Origin: Streptomyces sp. CNH099
Lineage (GTDB): Bacteria; Actinomycetota; Actinomycetes; Streptomycetales; Streptomycetaceae
Length of the DNA: 64,000 nt
Direction: 5' to 3'
Assembly: GCA_000514715.1 (NCBI GenBank)
Contig: AZWL01000014.1
Span: 37,723 to 101,722 of the forward strand
Of the stretch, positions 26,236 to 35,472 are shown piece after piece. A program made the position numbers and the translations under genes. The notes under the pieces were generated by a model. The model was not told the origin of the DNA. It saw nothing but the letters and a program-made list of their open reading frames with translations, and did not search any database. How positions within the stretch are numbered: position 1 is the stretch's first letter; each line of letters opens with the position of its first letter.

Positions 26236-27764
26236 CGGACGGCCTCCGCGCCCCGCCGCGCGGCGGCGGCCTTCCCGGATCCGGGCCGCAGCACCTCGTA
26301 CTCCTCCATGTGCACCTTCCTCGTCACCTTCCGGAACTCGCTCGTCGTGCCCGGCCACACGGTCGTGTTGCGCCCGTTGGCGTCCAGATACCAGCTGTCG
26401 CAGCCGCCGGTGTTCCACACCGTGCGCTTCATCCGCTCCTGCACGCGCTCGTTCCAGTCCCGGACCGCGGACGGCCGTGCGTCGAGCGCGACCCGGCCGC
26501 CCGGGCCGCCGGGCCCGCCGAGCCGGTCGAGGTGGCGTACGAAGTCGGCCAGGTAGTTCAGCTGCGCCTCGATGATGAGGATCATCGAGCTGTTCCCGAG
26601 GCCGGTGTTGGGGCCGATGATCGTCAGCAGGTTGGGGAACCCGGCCGCGCTCGCGCCGCGCAGCGCCTCCATCCCGTCGCCCCACGTCTCCGCGAGCGTC
26701 GTGCCGTCGCGGCCCTTGATGCGGTCGGCGATGGGCATGTCGGTGACGTGGAAGCCGGTGCCGAAGATGAGCGCGTCGGCCTCGGTCTCGGTGCCGTCGG
26801 CGGCCACGAGGGTCGAGCCGCGCACCTCCCTGAGGCCGGAGGCGACGACGTCGACGTTGGGCTGGGCGAGCGCCGGATAGTAGTCGTTGGAGAGCAGGAT
26901 CCGCTTGCAGCCGATGCGGTAGTCGGGTATGAGCTTGCGGCGCAGGGCGGGGTCCTTGACGGCCCGGCCCAGGTGCCGCTTCGCCAGGCCCTCCACGAAC
27001 CCCAGCTCGCCGGGGTGTTTGGTGAACGCCTGCACCTGGAGTTCGCGGATGCCCCACAGGATGCCGCGGCGCAGCTTGGCGGTGGCGGGGGCGCGGGTGT
27101 GCAGCCAGCGCTCCGGGGCGCTGATGGCGCGGTCCACGCGCGGCAGGACCCAGGGCGGGGTGCGCTGGAAGACCGTGAGCCGGGAGACCTCGGGCTGGAT
27201 GGACGGCACGATCTGGATGGCGGAGGCGCCGGTGCCGACCACGGCGACCCGCCTGCCGCCCAGCGGCACGTCGTGGTCCCAGCGCGCGGAGTGGAAGACC
27301 TTCCCGGGGAAGGTGTCGAGGCCGGGGATGTCGGGGACCTTGGGGTCGGACAGCGGGCCGGTGGCGGAGACCACGACGTCGGCGGTGAGTTCGCCCTGGG
27401 CGGTGTCGACCTCCCAGTGCAGCTCGTCGTCGTCCCAGCGGATGCTGCGCACCTCGTGGTCGAAGCGGATGTGCTGCCGTACGCCGAAGATGTCGGCGAC
27501 CTGCTCCAGGTAGTCCCAGATGTGCTCCTGGCCGGAGAAGGTGCGCGGCCACTCGGCGTGGGGCGCGAAGGAGAAGGAGTACAGGTGGGAGGGGACGTCG
27601 CAGGCGCAGCCCGGATAGCTGTTGTCCCGCCACGTGCCGCCGAGCGCGCCCGCCCGCTCCAGCACGACGAAGTCCGTGATCCCCTCGCGGCGCAGCCGTA
27701 CGGCGGCGCCGAGGCCGCCGAAGCCGGCGCCGATCACCGCCACCCTCACGTGTTCGCGCGTCAT
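26232..27764 (-). CDS. Baeyer-Villiger-type flavin monooxygenase
   Basis: A 510-aa class B flavoprotein monooxygenase that would insert oxygen next to a ketone carbonyl using FAD, NADPH and O2. Visible are the FAD loop GAGFGGLG (residues 12-19), the BVMO fingerprint F152-x-G-xxx-H158-xxx-W162, and the NADPH loop GTGASA (near 177). Length is typical. First gene of a coupled three-gene operon and divergent from the MerR gene, which probably controls it. Confidence 0.93.
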   Translation of the reverse strand: MTREHVRVAVIGAGFGGLGAAVRLRREGITDFVVLERAGALGGTWRDNSYPGCACDVPSHLYSFSFAPHAEWPRTFSGQEHIWDYLEQVADIFGVRQHIRFDHEVRSIRWDDDELHWEVDTAQGELTADVVVSATGPLSDPKVPDIPGLDTFPGKVFHSARWDHDVPLGGRRVAVVGTGASAIQIVPSIQPEVSRLTVFQRTPPWVLPRVDRAISAPERWLHTRAPATAKLRRGILWGIRELQVQAFTKHPGELGFVEGLAKRHLGRAVKDPALRRKLIPDYRIGCKRILLSNDYYPALAQPNVDVVASGLREVRGSTLVAADGTETEADALIFGTGFHVTDMPIADRIKGRDGTTLAETWGDGMEALRGASAAGFPNLLTIIGPNTGLGNSSMILIIEAQLNYLADFVRHLDRLGGPGGPGGRVALDARPSAVRDWNERVQERMKRTVWNTGGCDSWYLDANGRNTTVWPGTTSEFRKVTRKVHMEEYEVLRPGSGKAAAARRGAEAVR

Positions 27765-27799
27765 CGCCGTCGTCCTCCCAGCAGTGGAGTCGCGATTAC

Positions 27800-27815
27800 G
27801 CCAGCAATCACTGGC
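27800..27815. promoter_or_regulatory. Candidate MerR operator
   Basis: GCCAGCAATCACTGGC, inverted half-sites GCCAG/CTGGC around 6 bp, 36 bp upstream of the BVMO start in the 206-bp gap to merR. A second, weaker GAGAG...CTCTC pair follows at about 27821-27839. Confidence 0.45.
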
Positions 27816-27970
27816 ATGATGAGAGAGTAGGGCCTCTCCTTACCGATGGGTAGGGGGCGGGCGTGATCGACTTCCGCACGCGGACGGGGTGTCGGCGCGA
27901 GGTCCTACCCTGGTGGTCGGCGCAGGCAGCCCGGGACAGACCGACGAGGAACCGGCGGAGGCGAGAGACG

Positions 27971-28741
27971 GTGGGACGCGAATACCGGACGGAGGAGCTG
28001 GCCGAACGCGCCGGCATCACCGTCCGCACCCTGCGCTTCTACCGCGAGCGCAAGCTCCTCCCACCGCCGCGCCGCGAGGGCCGCATCGCCTGGTACGGGG
28101 AGGGCCACCTGTCCCGGCTGCGGACGATCGCCGCGCTGCTGGACCGCGGGCACACCCTCGGCGGCATCGCCGAGCTGATCTCCGCCTTCGAGAGCGGCCG
28201 GGACGTGCGCGGCGCGGCCGAGCTGCTCGGGCTGGAGGAGACGCTGGCGAAGCCGTGGTCGGAGGAGACCCCGGTGCGCATCACGCCGGAGGAGCTGGCC
28301 GACCGGTTCGCGGGCGAGGTCTCCCCGGAGAACCTGGCCACGTCCATCGACATGGGCTATGTCGCCGTGGAGGGCGAGGAGTTCATCCACGTCAGCCGAC
28401 GGCTGCTGGACGCCTCATCGGCGCTGGTGGCGAAGGGCGTGCCGCTGGCCGCGGTGCTCGCCGCCGGCCGCGAGGTGCGCGCGCACGCGGACGCCCTCGC
28501 CGAGCTGTTCACCGCCCTCATACGCGAGCACGTGCTGGCCGACGTCCTGCGCACCCCGGCCGACGAGCTGACGGCGGAGCAGGTGGAGCGGCTGACGGAC
28601 GCGCTGGAGCAGCTGCGCCCGGTGTCGATGCAGGTGCTGGAGGCGGAGGTGGCGATGGCGATGGACCGGCGGGTGCGCAGGGAGTTCGAGGAGTGGCAGC
28701 GCACGCGCGCCAGGTCCACCGCCGAGGAGCCGGGGGACTGA
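27971..28741 (+). CDS. MerR-family transcriptional regulator
   Basis: A 256-aa regulator with an N-terminal MerR winged helix (residues ~4-70: YRTEELAERAGITVRTLRFYRERKL is the HTH core) and a long helical C-terminal region. There is no Cys pair of the metal-sensing type, so an organic effector is more likely. GTG 27971 has GGAGG about 9 nt upstream. Divergent from the BVMO-hydrolase-SDR operon; local control is inferred. Confidence 0.88.
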   Translation: MGREYRTEELAERAGITVRTLRFYRERKLLPPPRREGRIAWYGEGHLSRLRTIAALLDRGHTLGGIAELISAFESGRDVRGAAELLGLEETLAKPWSEETPVRITPEELADRFAGEVSPENLATSIDMGYVAVEGEEFIHVSRRLLDASSALVAKGVPLAAVLAAGREVRAHADALAELFTALIREHVLADVLRTPADELTAEQVERLTDALEQLRPVSMQVLEAEVAMAMDRRVRREFEEWQRTRARSTAEEPGD

Positions 28742-28849
28742 CCGGCGGGCACGCCGGCGGGGTCGGGCCGCCGGGTTTCCGGGCCCCGTAGCCCCGGGCA
28801 TCGGAGCCCCGGGCATCGGAGTCCCCGGCACCGGCGCCCCCGGGCTACG

Positions 28850-29854
28850 TCACCGGGGTTCCGGCGCCCACCAGCGCGCCTTGTAGATCCCGCCGTCCGG
28901 GAGCTTGTACGCGCCCTCCGGGTTGTGCACCGAGACCGTCGTCGTCCACCACGACTTGCCGAGCCCCGGCTCCGGCACGGTGGTGGCGACCCGGCCGCTC
29001 CCCCGCACGTCGCTGACGGCCTTCACGCTGCGCCGGCTGATCTGCGCGGCGCCGGCGTAGTCCTGGCGGAACGCGCGCCGGGCCACGTCGTACTGGTACA
29101 CGCCGTAGCCGGTGGTGATCCACAGCCGGCCGGGGCGGCCCACGACCCGGCTGAGGTCGTGCCCGCTGGCGGAGAGGCCGTCGGGGTGCGGCAGGGCGGC
29201 GGTGTGGACGCGGGTGAGCGTGGGCTCGGCGCGGGTGCCGCCGACCTTCAGGGCGATCAGCTCGTCGTGGCCTATCGCCCACAGCACGCCGCGCCGCTCG
29301 TCCCACTGCAGCCCGTGCGCGTCGTCGAAGCGGTACTCGGCGTACGTGCCGGCGGCCGGGCCCTGCGAGGCGGCGTAGAGGCGGATGGTGTCGCCCGTGC
29401 TGCCCGCGACGGCGACGTTGCCGTCGGGGAGCAGCTCGATGCTGTGCGGGTTGACCGAGTCCGTGCCGCCGGCGAGGGTGCCGGCCCAGTAGCGGCGGCC
29501 GGTGGGCACCTCGACCACGGCGGCGAAGCCGAAGGAGGCGGTGGTGAGCAGGTACGTACGGCCCCGGCGGCGCCGGGCCTTGGCCTCGTCCACGTACGTC
29601 CAGCTGGCCCGCGGCTCCAGGTCCGCGTACCGCTCGTCGCCCTCCGGCGAGAAGGCCCACCGGACGGCGTCCGGCGAGTCCCACGGCAGCCGGGAGTCGA
29701 GGACGAGCACGCGGCGGGACTTCTGGTCCGTGACGACGACGGGCGGGGTCGGCCTGCCGCCGGCCGCGTGCGCCGCGGCGGCGGGCAGTGCGGCGGCCGC
29801 GCCCGCGCCGAGCGCGGTGAACAGGGCCGTACGACGGGTGGGTCTGCCGGTCAT
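28850..29854 (-). CDS. Tat-exported beta-propeller-like protein (DUF6528-like)
   Basis: A 334-aa secreted protein. The signal has twin Arg (RPTRRTALFTALGAGAAAAL) and cleavage after AHA near residue 31, so Tat export is likely. The mature part has repeated strand motifs with GHDL and SIELLPDGNVAVAGS, as in six-bladed propellers of extracellular proteins. AGGAG is 6 nt upstream of the ATG. I believe it is the DUF6528 type, which has no settled activity. Confidence 0.78.
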   Translation of the reverse strand: MTGRPTRRTALFTALGAGAAAALPAAAAHAAGGRPTPPVVVTDQKSRRVLVLDSRLPWDSPDAVRWAFSPEGDERYADLEPRASWTYVDEAKARRRRGRTYLLTTASFGFAAVVEVPTGRRYWAGTLAGGTDSVNPHSIELLPDGNVAVAGSTGDTIRLYAASQGPAAGTYAEYRFDDAHGLQWDERRGVLWAIGHDELIALKVGGTRAEPTLTRVHTAALPHPDGLSASGHDLSRVVGRPGRLWITTGYGVYQYDVARRAFRQDYAGAAQISRRSVKAVSDVRGSGRVATTVPEPGLGKSWWTTTVSVHNPEGAYKLPDGGIYKARWWAPEPR

Positions 29855-29970
29855 GGGCACTCCTGATCGGGTTGACCTGATCAACATCATCCGCACAGTG
29901 CCATGCGGACGGGCAGGAAGTAAGCCCTTGTGGTGGCCGGTTCGTGAATTCTGTACATCTGTCGCACCCG

Positions 29971-30000
29971 ATGACCGTTGTCGGTGCCCGCCTCTACGAT
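29971..30000 (+). promoter_or_regulatory. Promoter of the SnoaL-type ECF sigma gene
   Basis: ATGACC (-35-like, 29971-29976), 18-nt spacer, TACGAT (-10-like, 29995-30000). Transcription would begin about 7 nt later, at the GTG of the sigma gene, giving a leaderless mRNA. Confidence 0.45.
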
Positions 30001-30007
30001 GGCGAAC

Positions 30008-31015
30008 GTGACCAGACAAGACGTGGCTGAGCCCGCCGCAGAAGAGCCGGTGGAGAAGCGCCTGGAGTCCCACCGCGTCGAGCTGACCGGGTACTGCTAC
30101 CGGATGCTCGGCTCCGCCTTCGAGGCGGAGGACGCGGTCCAGGAGACGATGGTGCGGGCGTGGAAGGGCTTCGAGCGCTTCGAGGGCCGCGCGTCCATGC
30201 GCTCCTGGCTGTACCGCATCGCGACGAACGTCTGCTTCGACATGCACGGCAGCCCCCAGCGCCGCGCCCGCCCGATGGACCTCTCCTCCCCCGGCTCGGC
30301 CACCACGCCCCCGGAGGCCGCCCTCGGCGGCGCCCTCCCGGAGGCCACGTGGCTGGAGCCCATGCCGGACACGAAGGTGCTCCCCGAGGGCGGCGACCCG
30401 GCCGAGGTCGCGGCCCAGCGCGACTCCGTGCGGCTCGCCTTCGTCGCCGCGCTGCAGCACCTGCCGCCCCGGCAGCGCGTGGTGCTGATCCTGCGGGACG
30501 TGCTCGCGTGGAAGGCGAGCGAGGTCGCGGGGCTGCTGGAGACCTCCGTGGCCTCGGTGAACAGCGCACTGCAGCGCGCCCGCGCCACCCTGGCCGCCGA
30601 GGCCCCGGCCGACACCGAGCCGGCCAAGCCGCTGGACGCGGACCAGCAGCGCTTCCTGGAGCGGTACGTGGCCGCCTTCGAGCGGTACGACCTGGACGCC
30701 CTCACGGCCCTGATGCGCGAGGACGTCGTCCTGTCCATGCCCCCGCTGCCGCTGTGGCTGCAGGGCCGGGAGGACATCCGCACCTGGTTCCTGGGCACCG
30801 GCGCGGTCTGCCGCGGCTCCCGGCTGGTCCCCTGCCTGGCGAACGGCATGCCGGCCTTCGCGCAGTACCACCCGGACCCCGAGAGCGGCGGCCACCGCGC
30901 CTGGGCGATCCAGGTCCTGGAGATCGAGGACGGCAAGGTCACCGGGCTGAACAACTTCCTCGGCGTCGACCGCCTGTTCCCCCTCTTCGGTCTCCCTCTC
31001 ACGCTGACGGACTGA
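30008..31015 (+). CDS. ECF RNA polymerase sigma factor with C-terminal SnoaL-like domain
   Basis: A 335-aa sigma-70 family protein. Region 2 (residues ~20-95: GYCYRMLGSAFEAEDAVQET, RSWLYRIATNVCFD) and region 4 (~145-200: LPPRQRVVLILRDVLAWKASEVA) are followed by a SnoaL/NTF2-like domain (~215-335). The C-terminal domain in such ECFs (ECF41/56-like architecture) modulates activity in place of a separate anti-sigma factor. GTG 30008 is chosen from the promoter position; ATG 29999 is the alternative. It is convergent with the ECF42 gene. Confidence 0.88.
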   Translation: MTRQDVAEPAAEEPVEKRLESHRVELTGYCYRMLGSAFEAEDAVQETMVRAWKGFERFEGRASMRSWLYRIATNVCFDMHGSPQRRARPMDLSSPGSATTPPEAALGGALPEATWLEPMPDTKVLPEGGDPAEVAAQRDSVRLAFVAALQHLPPRQRVVLILRDVLAWKASEVAGLLETSVASVNSALQRARATLAAEAPADTEPAKPLDADQQRFLERYVAAFERYDLDALTALMREDVVLSMPPLPLWLQGREDIRTWFLGTGAVCRGSRLVPCLANGMPAFAQYHPDPESGGHRAWAIQVLEIEDGKVTGLNNFLGVDRLFPLFGLPLTLTD

Positions 31016-31016
31016 G

Positions 31017-31034
31017 CCCGGGCCGGGGCCCGGG
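31017..31034. terminator. Bidirectional hairpin between convergent sigma genes
   Basis: CCCGGGCC-GG-GGCCCGGG, a perfect 8-bp stem directly after the stop of the plus-strand sigma gene and before the stop of the minus-strand one. Confidence 0.55.
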
Positions 31035-31056
31035 AACGCCGCCGCGGCCCCGCCCG

Positions 31057-32358
31057 CTACGGCCCGTCCGGCGCGGACTCCGCCCGGGTCTGCAGCAGCG
31101 TGCGCTCCTGCGCGTTGCGCGTCAGCTCCGCCGCCCGCGCGAACTCCGCGCGGGCCTCCTCCGCCCGCCCCAGCCGCCGCAGCAGGTCGCCGCGCACGCT
31201 CGGCAGCAGGTGGTAGTCCTTCAGCGCCGGCTCGTCCGCGAGCCCGTCGACGATCCGCAGCGCGTCCTCCGGCCCGTACGCCATGGCCACCGCCACCGCC
31301 CGGTTCAGCTCCACCACCGGCGACGGCGCCACCCGCGCCAGCGCCCCGTACAGCCGGACGATCTGCGCCCAGTCCGTGTCCTCGGCCCGCCACGCCCGCG
31401 CGTGGCAGGCGGCGATCGCCGCCTGCAGCGCGTACGGCCCGGGCCCCGGCGCCCCGGCCGCGACCTGCGACTGCGCCCGCGCCAGCGCCGCGAACCCGCG
31501 GCGGATCAGCAGCTGGTCCCACCGCCTGCGGTTCTGCTCCAGCAGCAGCACCGGCGCGCCGTCCGGCCCGGTGCGCGCGCCCGCCCGCGACGCCTGGATC
31601 TCCAGCAGCGCCGCCAGCCCGTGCACCTCCGGCTCCTTCGGCATCAGCCCGGCCAGCACCCGCGCCAGCCGCAGCGCGTCCTCGCACAGCGCCGGGCGCA
31701 TCCAGTCGTCGCCGGCGGTCGCCGAGTAGCCCTCGTTGAAGACCAGGTAGATGACCTCCAGCACCGACGCCAGCCGCTCCGCCCGCTCCGGGCCCTGCGG
31801 CTGTTCGAACGGCACCTCCGCCTTCGCCAGCGTCCGCTTGGCCCGTACGATGCGCTGCGCCACCGTCGGCTCCGGCACCAGGAACGCGCGCGCGATCTCG
31901 TCCGTCGTCAGCCCGCCGAGCAGCCGCAGCGTGAGCGCCACCCGCGCGGGCGTGGACAGCACCGGGTGGCAGGCCGTGAACACCAGCCGCAGCAGGTCGT
32001 CCTCGATGTCGTCGTCGAGGACCGCGTCGAGCTGCGCCTCCCCGGCGGGGCGGCGGCTCTCCAGGTCGTGCCCGATCTCCGCCAGCTTGCGCGCGTAGCG
32101 CTCCCTGCGGCGTACGAGGTCGATGGCGCGCCGCCGCGCCGTGGCCGTCAGCCACGCGCCGGGGTTGTCCGGCACCCCCGACTCGGGCCACTGCTCCAGG
32201 GCGGCGACGAGCGCGTCCTGCGCCAGCTCCTCCGCCACCCCGACGTCGCGCACGATCCGGGCCGTGCCCGCGATGATGCGCGCGGACTCGATCCGCCAGA
32301 CCGCGGCCACGGCGCTGTCGGTGGCCCGCCGGGCGCGGGCGTCCTGCGAAGCCGTCAC
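31057..32358 (-). CDS. ECF42-group RNA polymerase sigma factor
   Basis: A 433-aa sigma factor with region 2 (residues ~20-85, VAEELAQDALVAALEQWP) and region 4 (~125-175), then a ~220-aa helical TPR-like C-terminal domain (DUF6596) with GYSATAGDDWMRPALCEDALRLAR. This length and architecture, with a DGPF-family gene beside it, define ECF42. Members have no anti-sigma factor, and the C-terminal domain is needed for activity. GTG start without a ribosome-binding site, 73 bp after the DGPF gene, probably one transcript. Confidence 0.9.
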   Translation of the reverse strand: MTASQDARARRATDSAVAAVWRIESARIIAGTARIVRDVGVAEELAQDALVAALEQWPESGVPDNPGAWLTATARRRAIDLVRRRERYARKLAEIGHDLESRRPAGEAQLDAVLDDDIEDDLLRLVFTACHPVLSTPARVALTLRLLGGLTTDEIARAFLVPEPTVAQRIVRAKRTLAKAEVPFEQPQGPERAERLASVLEVIYLVFNEGYSATAGDDWMRPALCEDALRLARVLAGLMPKEPEVHGLAALLEIQASRAGARTGPDGAPVLLLEQNRRRWDQLLIRRGFAALARAQSQVAAGAPGPGPYALQAAIAACHARAWRAEDTDWAQIVRLYGALARVAPSPVVELNRAVAVAMAYGPEDALRIVDGLADEPALKDYHLLPSVRGDLLRRLGRAEEARAEFARAAELTRNAQERTLLQTRAESAPDGP

Positions 32359-32431
32359 AGCCCCACATCAGAACAGCCCGGCCCGGCCGGAGGCAACTCG
32401 TTACGGCCCTGACCTGGGCCGTAACGGTCGG

Positions 32432-32788
32432 CTACGGTTCCATGATCTCCCGCAGCTCCAGCGTGAGGACCCACTCCTCACCGTGCACCCTCACAAAGCG
32501 GCTGGCCCACTCCAGGGCCTCCTCCTTCGACTTGACCTGGACGATCAGGTAGCCGCCGACCAGCTCCTTGGACTCGGTGAACGGCCCGTCCACCACGGAC
32601 AGCCTCCCGCGGTCCGAGGTGACCCGCACGGCCTCCTCCTCGGGCTTCAGCCCGGCGGTGTCGAGCAGCACGCCGGCCTTGGTCATCTCCTCCAGCAGCT
32701 TGCCCATCTCGTCCATGATCTCCTGGCTGGGCATCCCGTCCGCGGGGCTGCGCTCCAGGTCCGGCTCGATCAGCATCATGTAGCGCAT
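32432..32788 (-). CDS. YCII-domain DGPF-family protein
   Basis: A 118-aa protein with the family signature DGPFTESKE (near residue 67) and a YCII ferredoxin-like fold. DGPF genes are the conserved partners and usual targets of ECF42 sigma factors; their biochemical role is unknown. ATG 32788 has GAGGAGG about 7 nt upstream; a longer frame to 32854 has none. First gene of the DGPF-sigma pair, behind an ECF42-type promoter. Confidence 0.9.
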   Translation of the reverse strand: MRYMMLIEPDLERSPADGMPSQEIMDEMGKLLEEMTKAGVLLDTAGLKPEEEAVRVTSDRGRLSVVDGPFTESKELVGGYLIVQVKSKEEALEWASRFVRVHGEEWVLTLELREIMEP

Positions 32789-32842
32789 CGCGCGCCTCCT
32801 CGGTCTCGTCGGGGCGGCCGGGCGCCGTCCCTCTGCCCATGC

Positions 32843-32869
32843 GTCGAACGCCACCCTGCCGGATCGACA
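32843..32869 (-). promoter_or_regulatory. ECF42-type promoter of the DGPF-sigma operon
   Basis: On the minus strand: TGTCGA (32869-32864), 17-nt spacer, CGAC (32846-32843). This matches the ECF42 motif described in Streptomyces venezuelae (TGTCGA at -35, CGA/TC at -10). It lies 55 bp upstream of the DGPF start, which implies autoregulation by the neighbouring sigma factor. Confidence 0.72.
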
Positions 32870-32895
32870 CCCCCGCGAAGTTTTTTACGGCGGCG

Positions 32896-33753
32896 TCAGC
32901 GTGGCACGAACGCGACCCGGAACATCCGGGGCCAGCGCTTGCCGGTGAGCAGGAACTCGTCGCCGCCGGGGACGGCGGCGATCCCGTTGAGTTCGAGCGC
33001 CCCGGCCCGCCGCTCGGCGCTCCCGAGCAGGCCGGAGGCGTCGATCTCGGCGGTGACGGCACCGGTCGCGGGGTCGACGCGGACGAGGGTGTCGGTCTGG
33101 TAGACGTTGGCGTAGACGCCGCCGTCGGGGGTGCACTCCAGCTCGTTGAGCCGGTCGACGGGTATGTCGTCGCGGGTGACGTCCACATGGCCGGTGGTCT
33201 CGAACGTCCCGGGGTCGCGGAACGTGAGCCGGGAGCTGCCGTCGCTCATGACGAGCCGGCCGCCGGCGCCGCCGGCCGTGCCGTCGTGGCACAGGCCCCA
33301 GCCCTCGCCGGCGTAGCGCACCCGGCGCAGTTCCCGGAGGGTGCGGGCATCGCGTTCGATGGCGATGCCGTTCTGCCAGGTGAGCTGCCAGAGCCGGGGG
33401 CCGACGAGCGTCAGGCCCTCGCCGAAGAGCGGGGCGGGCAGGTCGCGTTGGACGGTGGGGGCGCCGCCGACGGGGCCGCGGCGCACGGAGGAGCTGCCCG
33501 AGAGGCCGGTGCCCTCGTAGAGGTCGTCCCCGCGCAGCTCCAGGCCCTGCGTGAACGCCTCGGGGTCATGCGGCAGGCGCTCCAGCACCCGTACCCGTAG
33601 CTCCTGAACGCTCGGATCCGAGCGGGCCGGGCTCGGTCCGCTCCCGCCCCCACTGGCGGGGGTACCCCCATCAGCCGCCTCGGGGTCCCCCGTCGAGCAC
33701 GCGGCCAGCGCCGCGGCGAGGAGGGCGGAGGCGGTCACGGCGATGCGGCGCAT
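32896..33753 (-). CDS. Glutaminyl-peptide cyclotransferase, lipoprotein
   Basis: A 285-aa plant-type glutaminyl cyclase, a five-bladed propeller that forms N-terminal pyroglutamate. It has a lipoprotein signal with LAAC (Cys19), then DPEAFTQGLELRGDDLYEGTGL, LTWQNGIAIERD, EGWGLCHDG and LNELECTPDG motifs in normal order. It should be anchored outside the membrane. Its first 83 bp overlap the 3' end of the upstream transporter gene in another frame. Confidence 0.9.
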   Translation of the reverse strand: MRRIAVTASALLAAALAACSTGDPEAADGGTPASGGGSGPSPARSDPSVQELRVRVLERLPHDPEAFTQGLELRGDDLYEGTGLSGSSSVRRGPVGGAPTVQRDLPAPLFGEGLTLVGPRLWQLTWQNGIAIERDARTLRELRRVRYAGEGWGLCHDGTAGGAGGRLVMSDGSSRLTFRDPGTFETTGHVDVTRDDIPVDRLNELECTPDGGVYANVYQTDTLVRVDPATGAVTAEIDASGLLGSAERRAGALELNGIAAVPGGDEFLLTGKRWPRMFRVAFVPR

Positions 33754-35251
33754 GGGGCCACCTTGGCACAGCGTGCGCGCAGCAGGTCGCCGGGGCGGCC
33801 GCGGTGTCGCCGGAGGCGGGGCCGGGGTCGGCGGGGTCGCCGTGGTCCGCCGCCGGGGCCCCGGCGGGTACGGCTACGGACACGCCGGCTAACGCGGAGC
33901 AGCCGGCGTGGAACGGCGTGAGCGCGGCGCCGCCGGACGCGGCGGCACCGGCGGCGATGAGCGCCGCCACCGCGGGCGACGGGCCCGCGGGGGCGGCGTT
34001 GTCCGGCGCCGGGACCCGGGTGGCGGGGGTCTCGGGCGCCGGGGTCTGGGCGGCGGGGGTCTCAGTGGCCGGACGGGTGGCCGGGGCGTCCGGGACCCGG
34101 GTCGCGGGACCCCGGCCTTCGGGACCCCGGCTGTCGGTGCCCCGGCCGCCGGGCTCGCCCCCCGCCTCCGGCGCGCCGTCGTACAGCGCCGCCGCGGCCG
34201 CAGCGCCCGCGCCGTACGCCGGAGAAGGCGCGGGTACGGAGGCGGGCGGGGCGCCGGGCTCGGCCGGGGCCGGAGCCGGGGTGACCGGCTCGGGCGGCGC
34301 GGCGGGCGCGGGCACCCGGGCGGCGAGCGGCGCCGCGGCGCCGTCCTCCGGGGCCGCCGCGGCCCCGGCCGCGGGCGCCGTGTCCACCGTCGGCGCGTCC
34401 GCCGCGGGCCCGGCCGGCTCCGCGTCGCCCGGCTTGTGCGCCTGCACCGTCAGCTCTATCAGGCCGGCCGCCGCGACCGCCCCCGCCGCGATGGCGAGCA
34501 GGGCGCCCAGCGCCCCGTACCGCACGGTCTCGCCCAGCGCCGTCACGCCGACCGCCGCCGCTATCACGGGGTTGACCACGGTCAGCGTCGCCAGCGGCGC
34601 CGACAGCCCCGCGCCGCGGTACGCCGCCTGCGACAGCAGCAGCCCGGCCGGGGCGAGGATCACGACCATGCCGATCGCCAGCGGGTCGGTGAAGTCCGCG
34701 GTGACGTCCTTGGTGAACACCGACGCCATGCCGAACGCCGCGCCCGAGCCCACCGCCAGCGTCACGCTGCGGGCCGCCACCCGGCGCACCCGCAGGGCCG
34801 CCAGCGTCAGCACGGCCAGCACCACGACCGTGGCCACGGCCAGCGCCGTCGACGTCGTACCGCCCAGCTCCCGGGACTGGTGGGGGTCGACCAGCGCCAG
34901 CAGCACGACCAGGCCCACGGTGGACAGCAGCGCCCCGCGCCAGGCGGCCCGCCCGGCGCGGCGGCCGAGGAAGACCGCCGCCATCGGCAGCGCGAAGACG
35001 ATGGTCAGCGCACCGAGCGGCTGGACCAGGCTCAGCGGCCCGTACGCGAGCGCCCCCACGTGCAGCACCGCGCCCGAGGCGTTCAGCACGACGGAGGCCC
35101 ACCAGCTGCCGCGGTGCAGCGGTGCGAACGACCCGCTCGTGCCTTCGGCGTCGGTGGTGGTGGCCGCGACACGCTCCTGGACGAGGGCGGCGCCGGCGTA
35201 GGCCACCGCCGACACCAGCGAGAGCAGCACCGACAGCATGAGTGGGCTCAT
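33671..35251 (-). CDS. DMT/EamA-like transporter with long Ala/Pro-rich C-terminal tail
   Basis: A 526-aa protein. Residues 1-275 hold about nine membrane helices with motifs such as GPLSLVQPLGALTIVFALP and VVNPVIAAAVGVTALGETVRYG, as in DMT-superfamily (NIPA/EamA-like) transporters. The last ~250 residues are Pro/Ala/Glu-rich and probably disordered. The frame overlaps the lipoprotein gene by 83 bp, so the true end may be earlier if the tail contains a frameshift. Substrate unknown. Confidence 0.8.
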   Translation of the reverse strand: MSPLMLSVLLSLVSAVAYAGAALVQERVAATTTDAEGTSGSFAPLHRGSWWASVVLNASGAVLHVGALAYGPLSLVQPLGALTIVFALPMAAVFLGRRAGRAAWRGALLSTVGLVVLLALVDPHQSRELGGTTSTALAVATVVVLAVLTLAALRVRRVAARSVTLAVGSGAAFGMASVFTKDVTADFTDPLAIGMVVILAPAGLLLSQAAYRGAGLSAPLATLTVVNPVIAAAVGVTALGETVRYGALGALLAIAAGAVAAAGLIELTVQAHKPGDAEPAGPAADAPTVDTAPAAGAAAAPEDGAAAPLAARVPAPAAPPEPVTPAPAPAEPGAPPASVPAPSPAYGAGAAAAAALYDGAPEAGGEPGGRGTDSRGPEGRGPATRVPDAPATRPATETPAAQTPAPETPATRVPAPDNAAPAGPSPAVAALIAAGAAASGGAALTPFHAGCSALAGVSVAVPAGAPAADHGDPADPGPASGDTAAAPATCCAHAVPRWPHAPHRRDRLRPPRRGAGRVLDGGPRGG

Positions 35252-35472
35252 ATCCCCACGATCCCGCGACCGGTGGCGAAAGTCGTCATCCTGGCGGATG
35301 CTCTGGGTCGTACTGCCGGAGCAGTACGACCTCCGGAGAAGATGGCTCCCGGGTCTTATTCATCCCTCGGGGTGTCTCCCGGGGGCTTCCGCGCCTTCGG
35401 CCACGCGGCGTAGGCAGCGGCGTCGGCAAAGGGGCGCGCGGGGGCGTGCCCGACCTCCCTGCGCGCGGGCGC

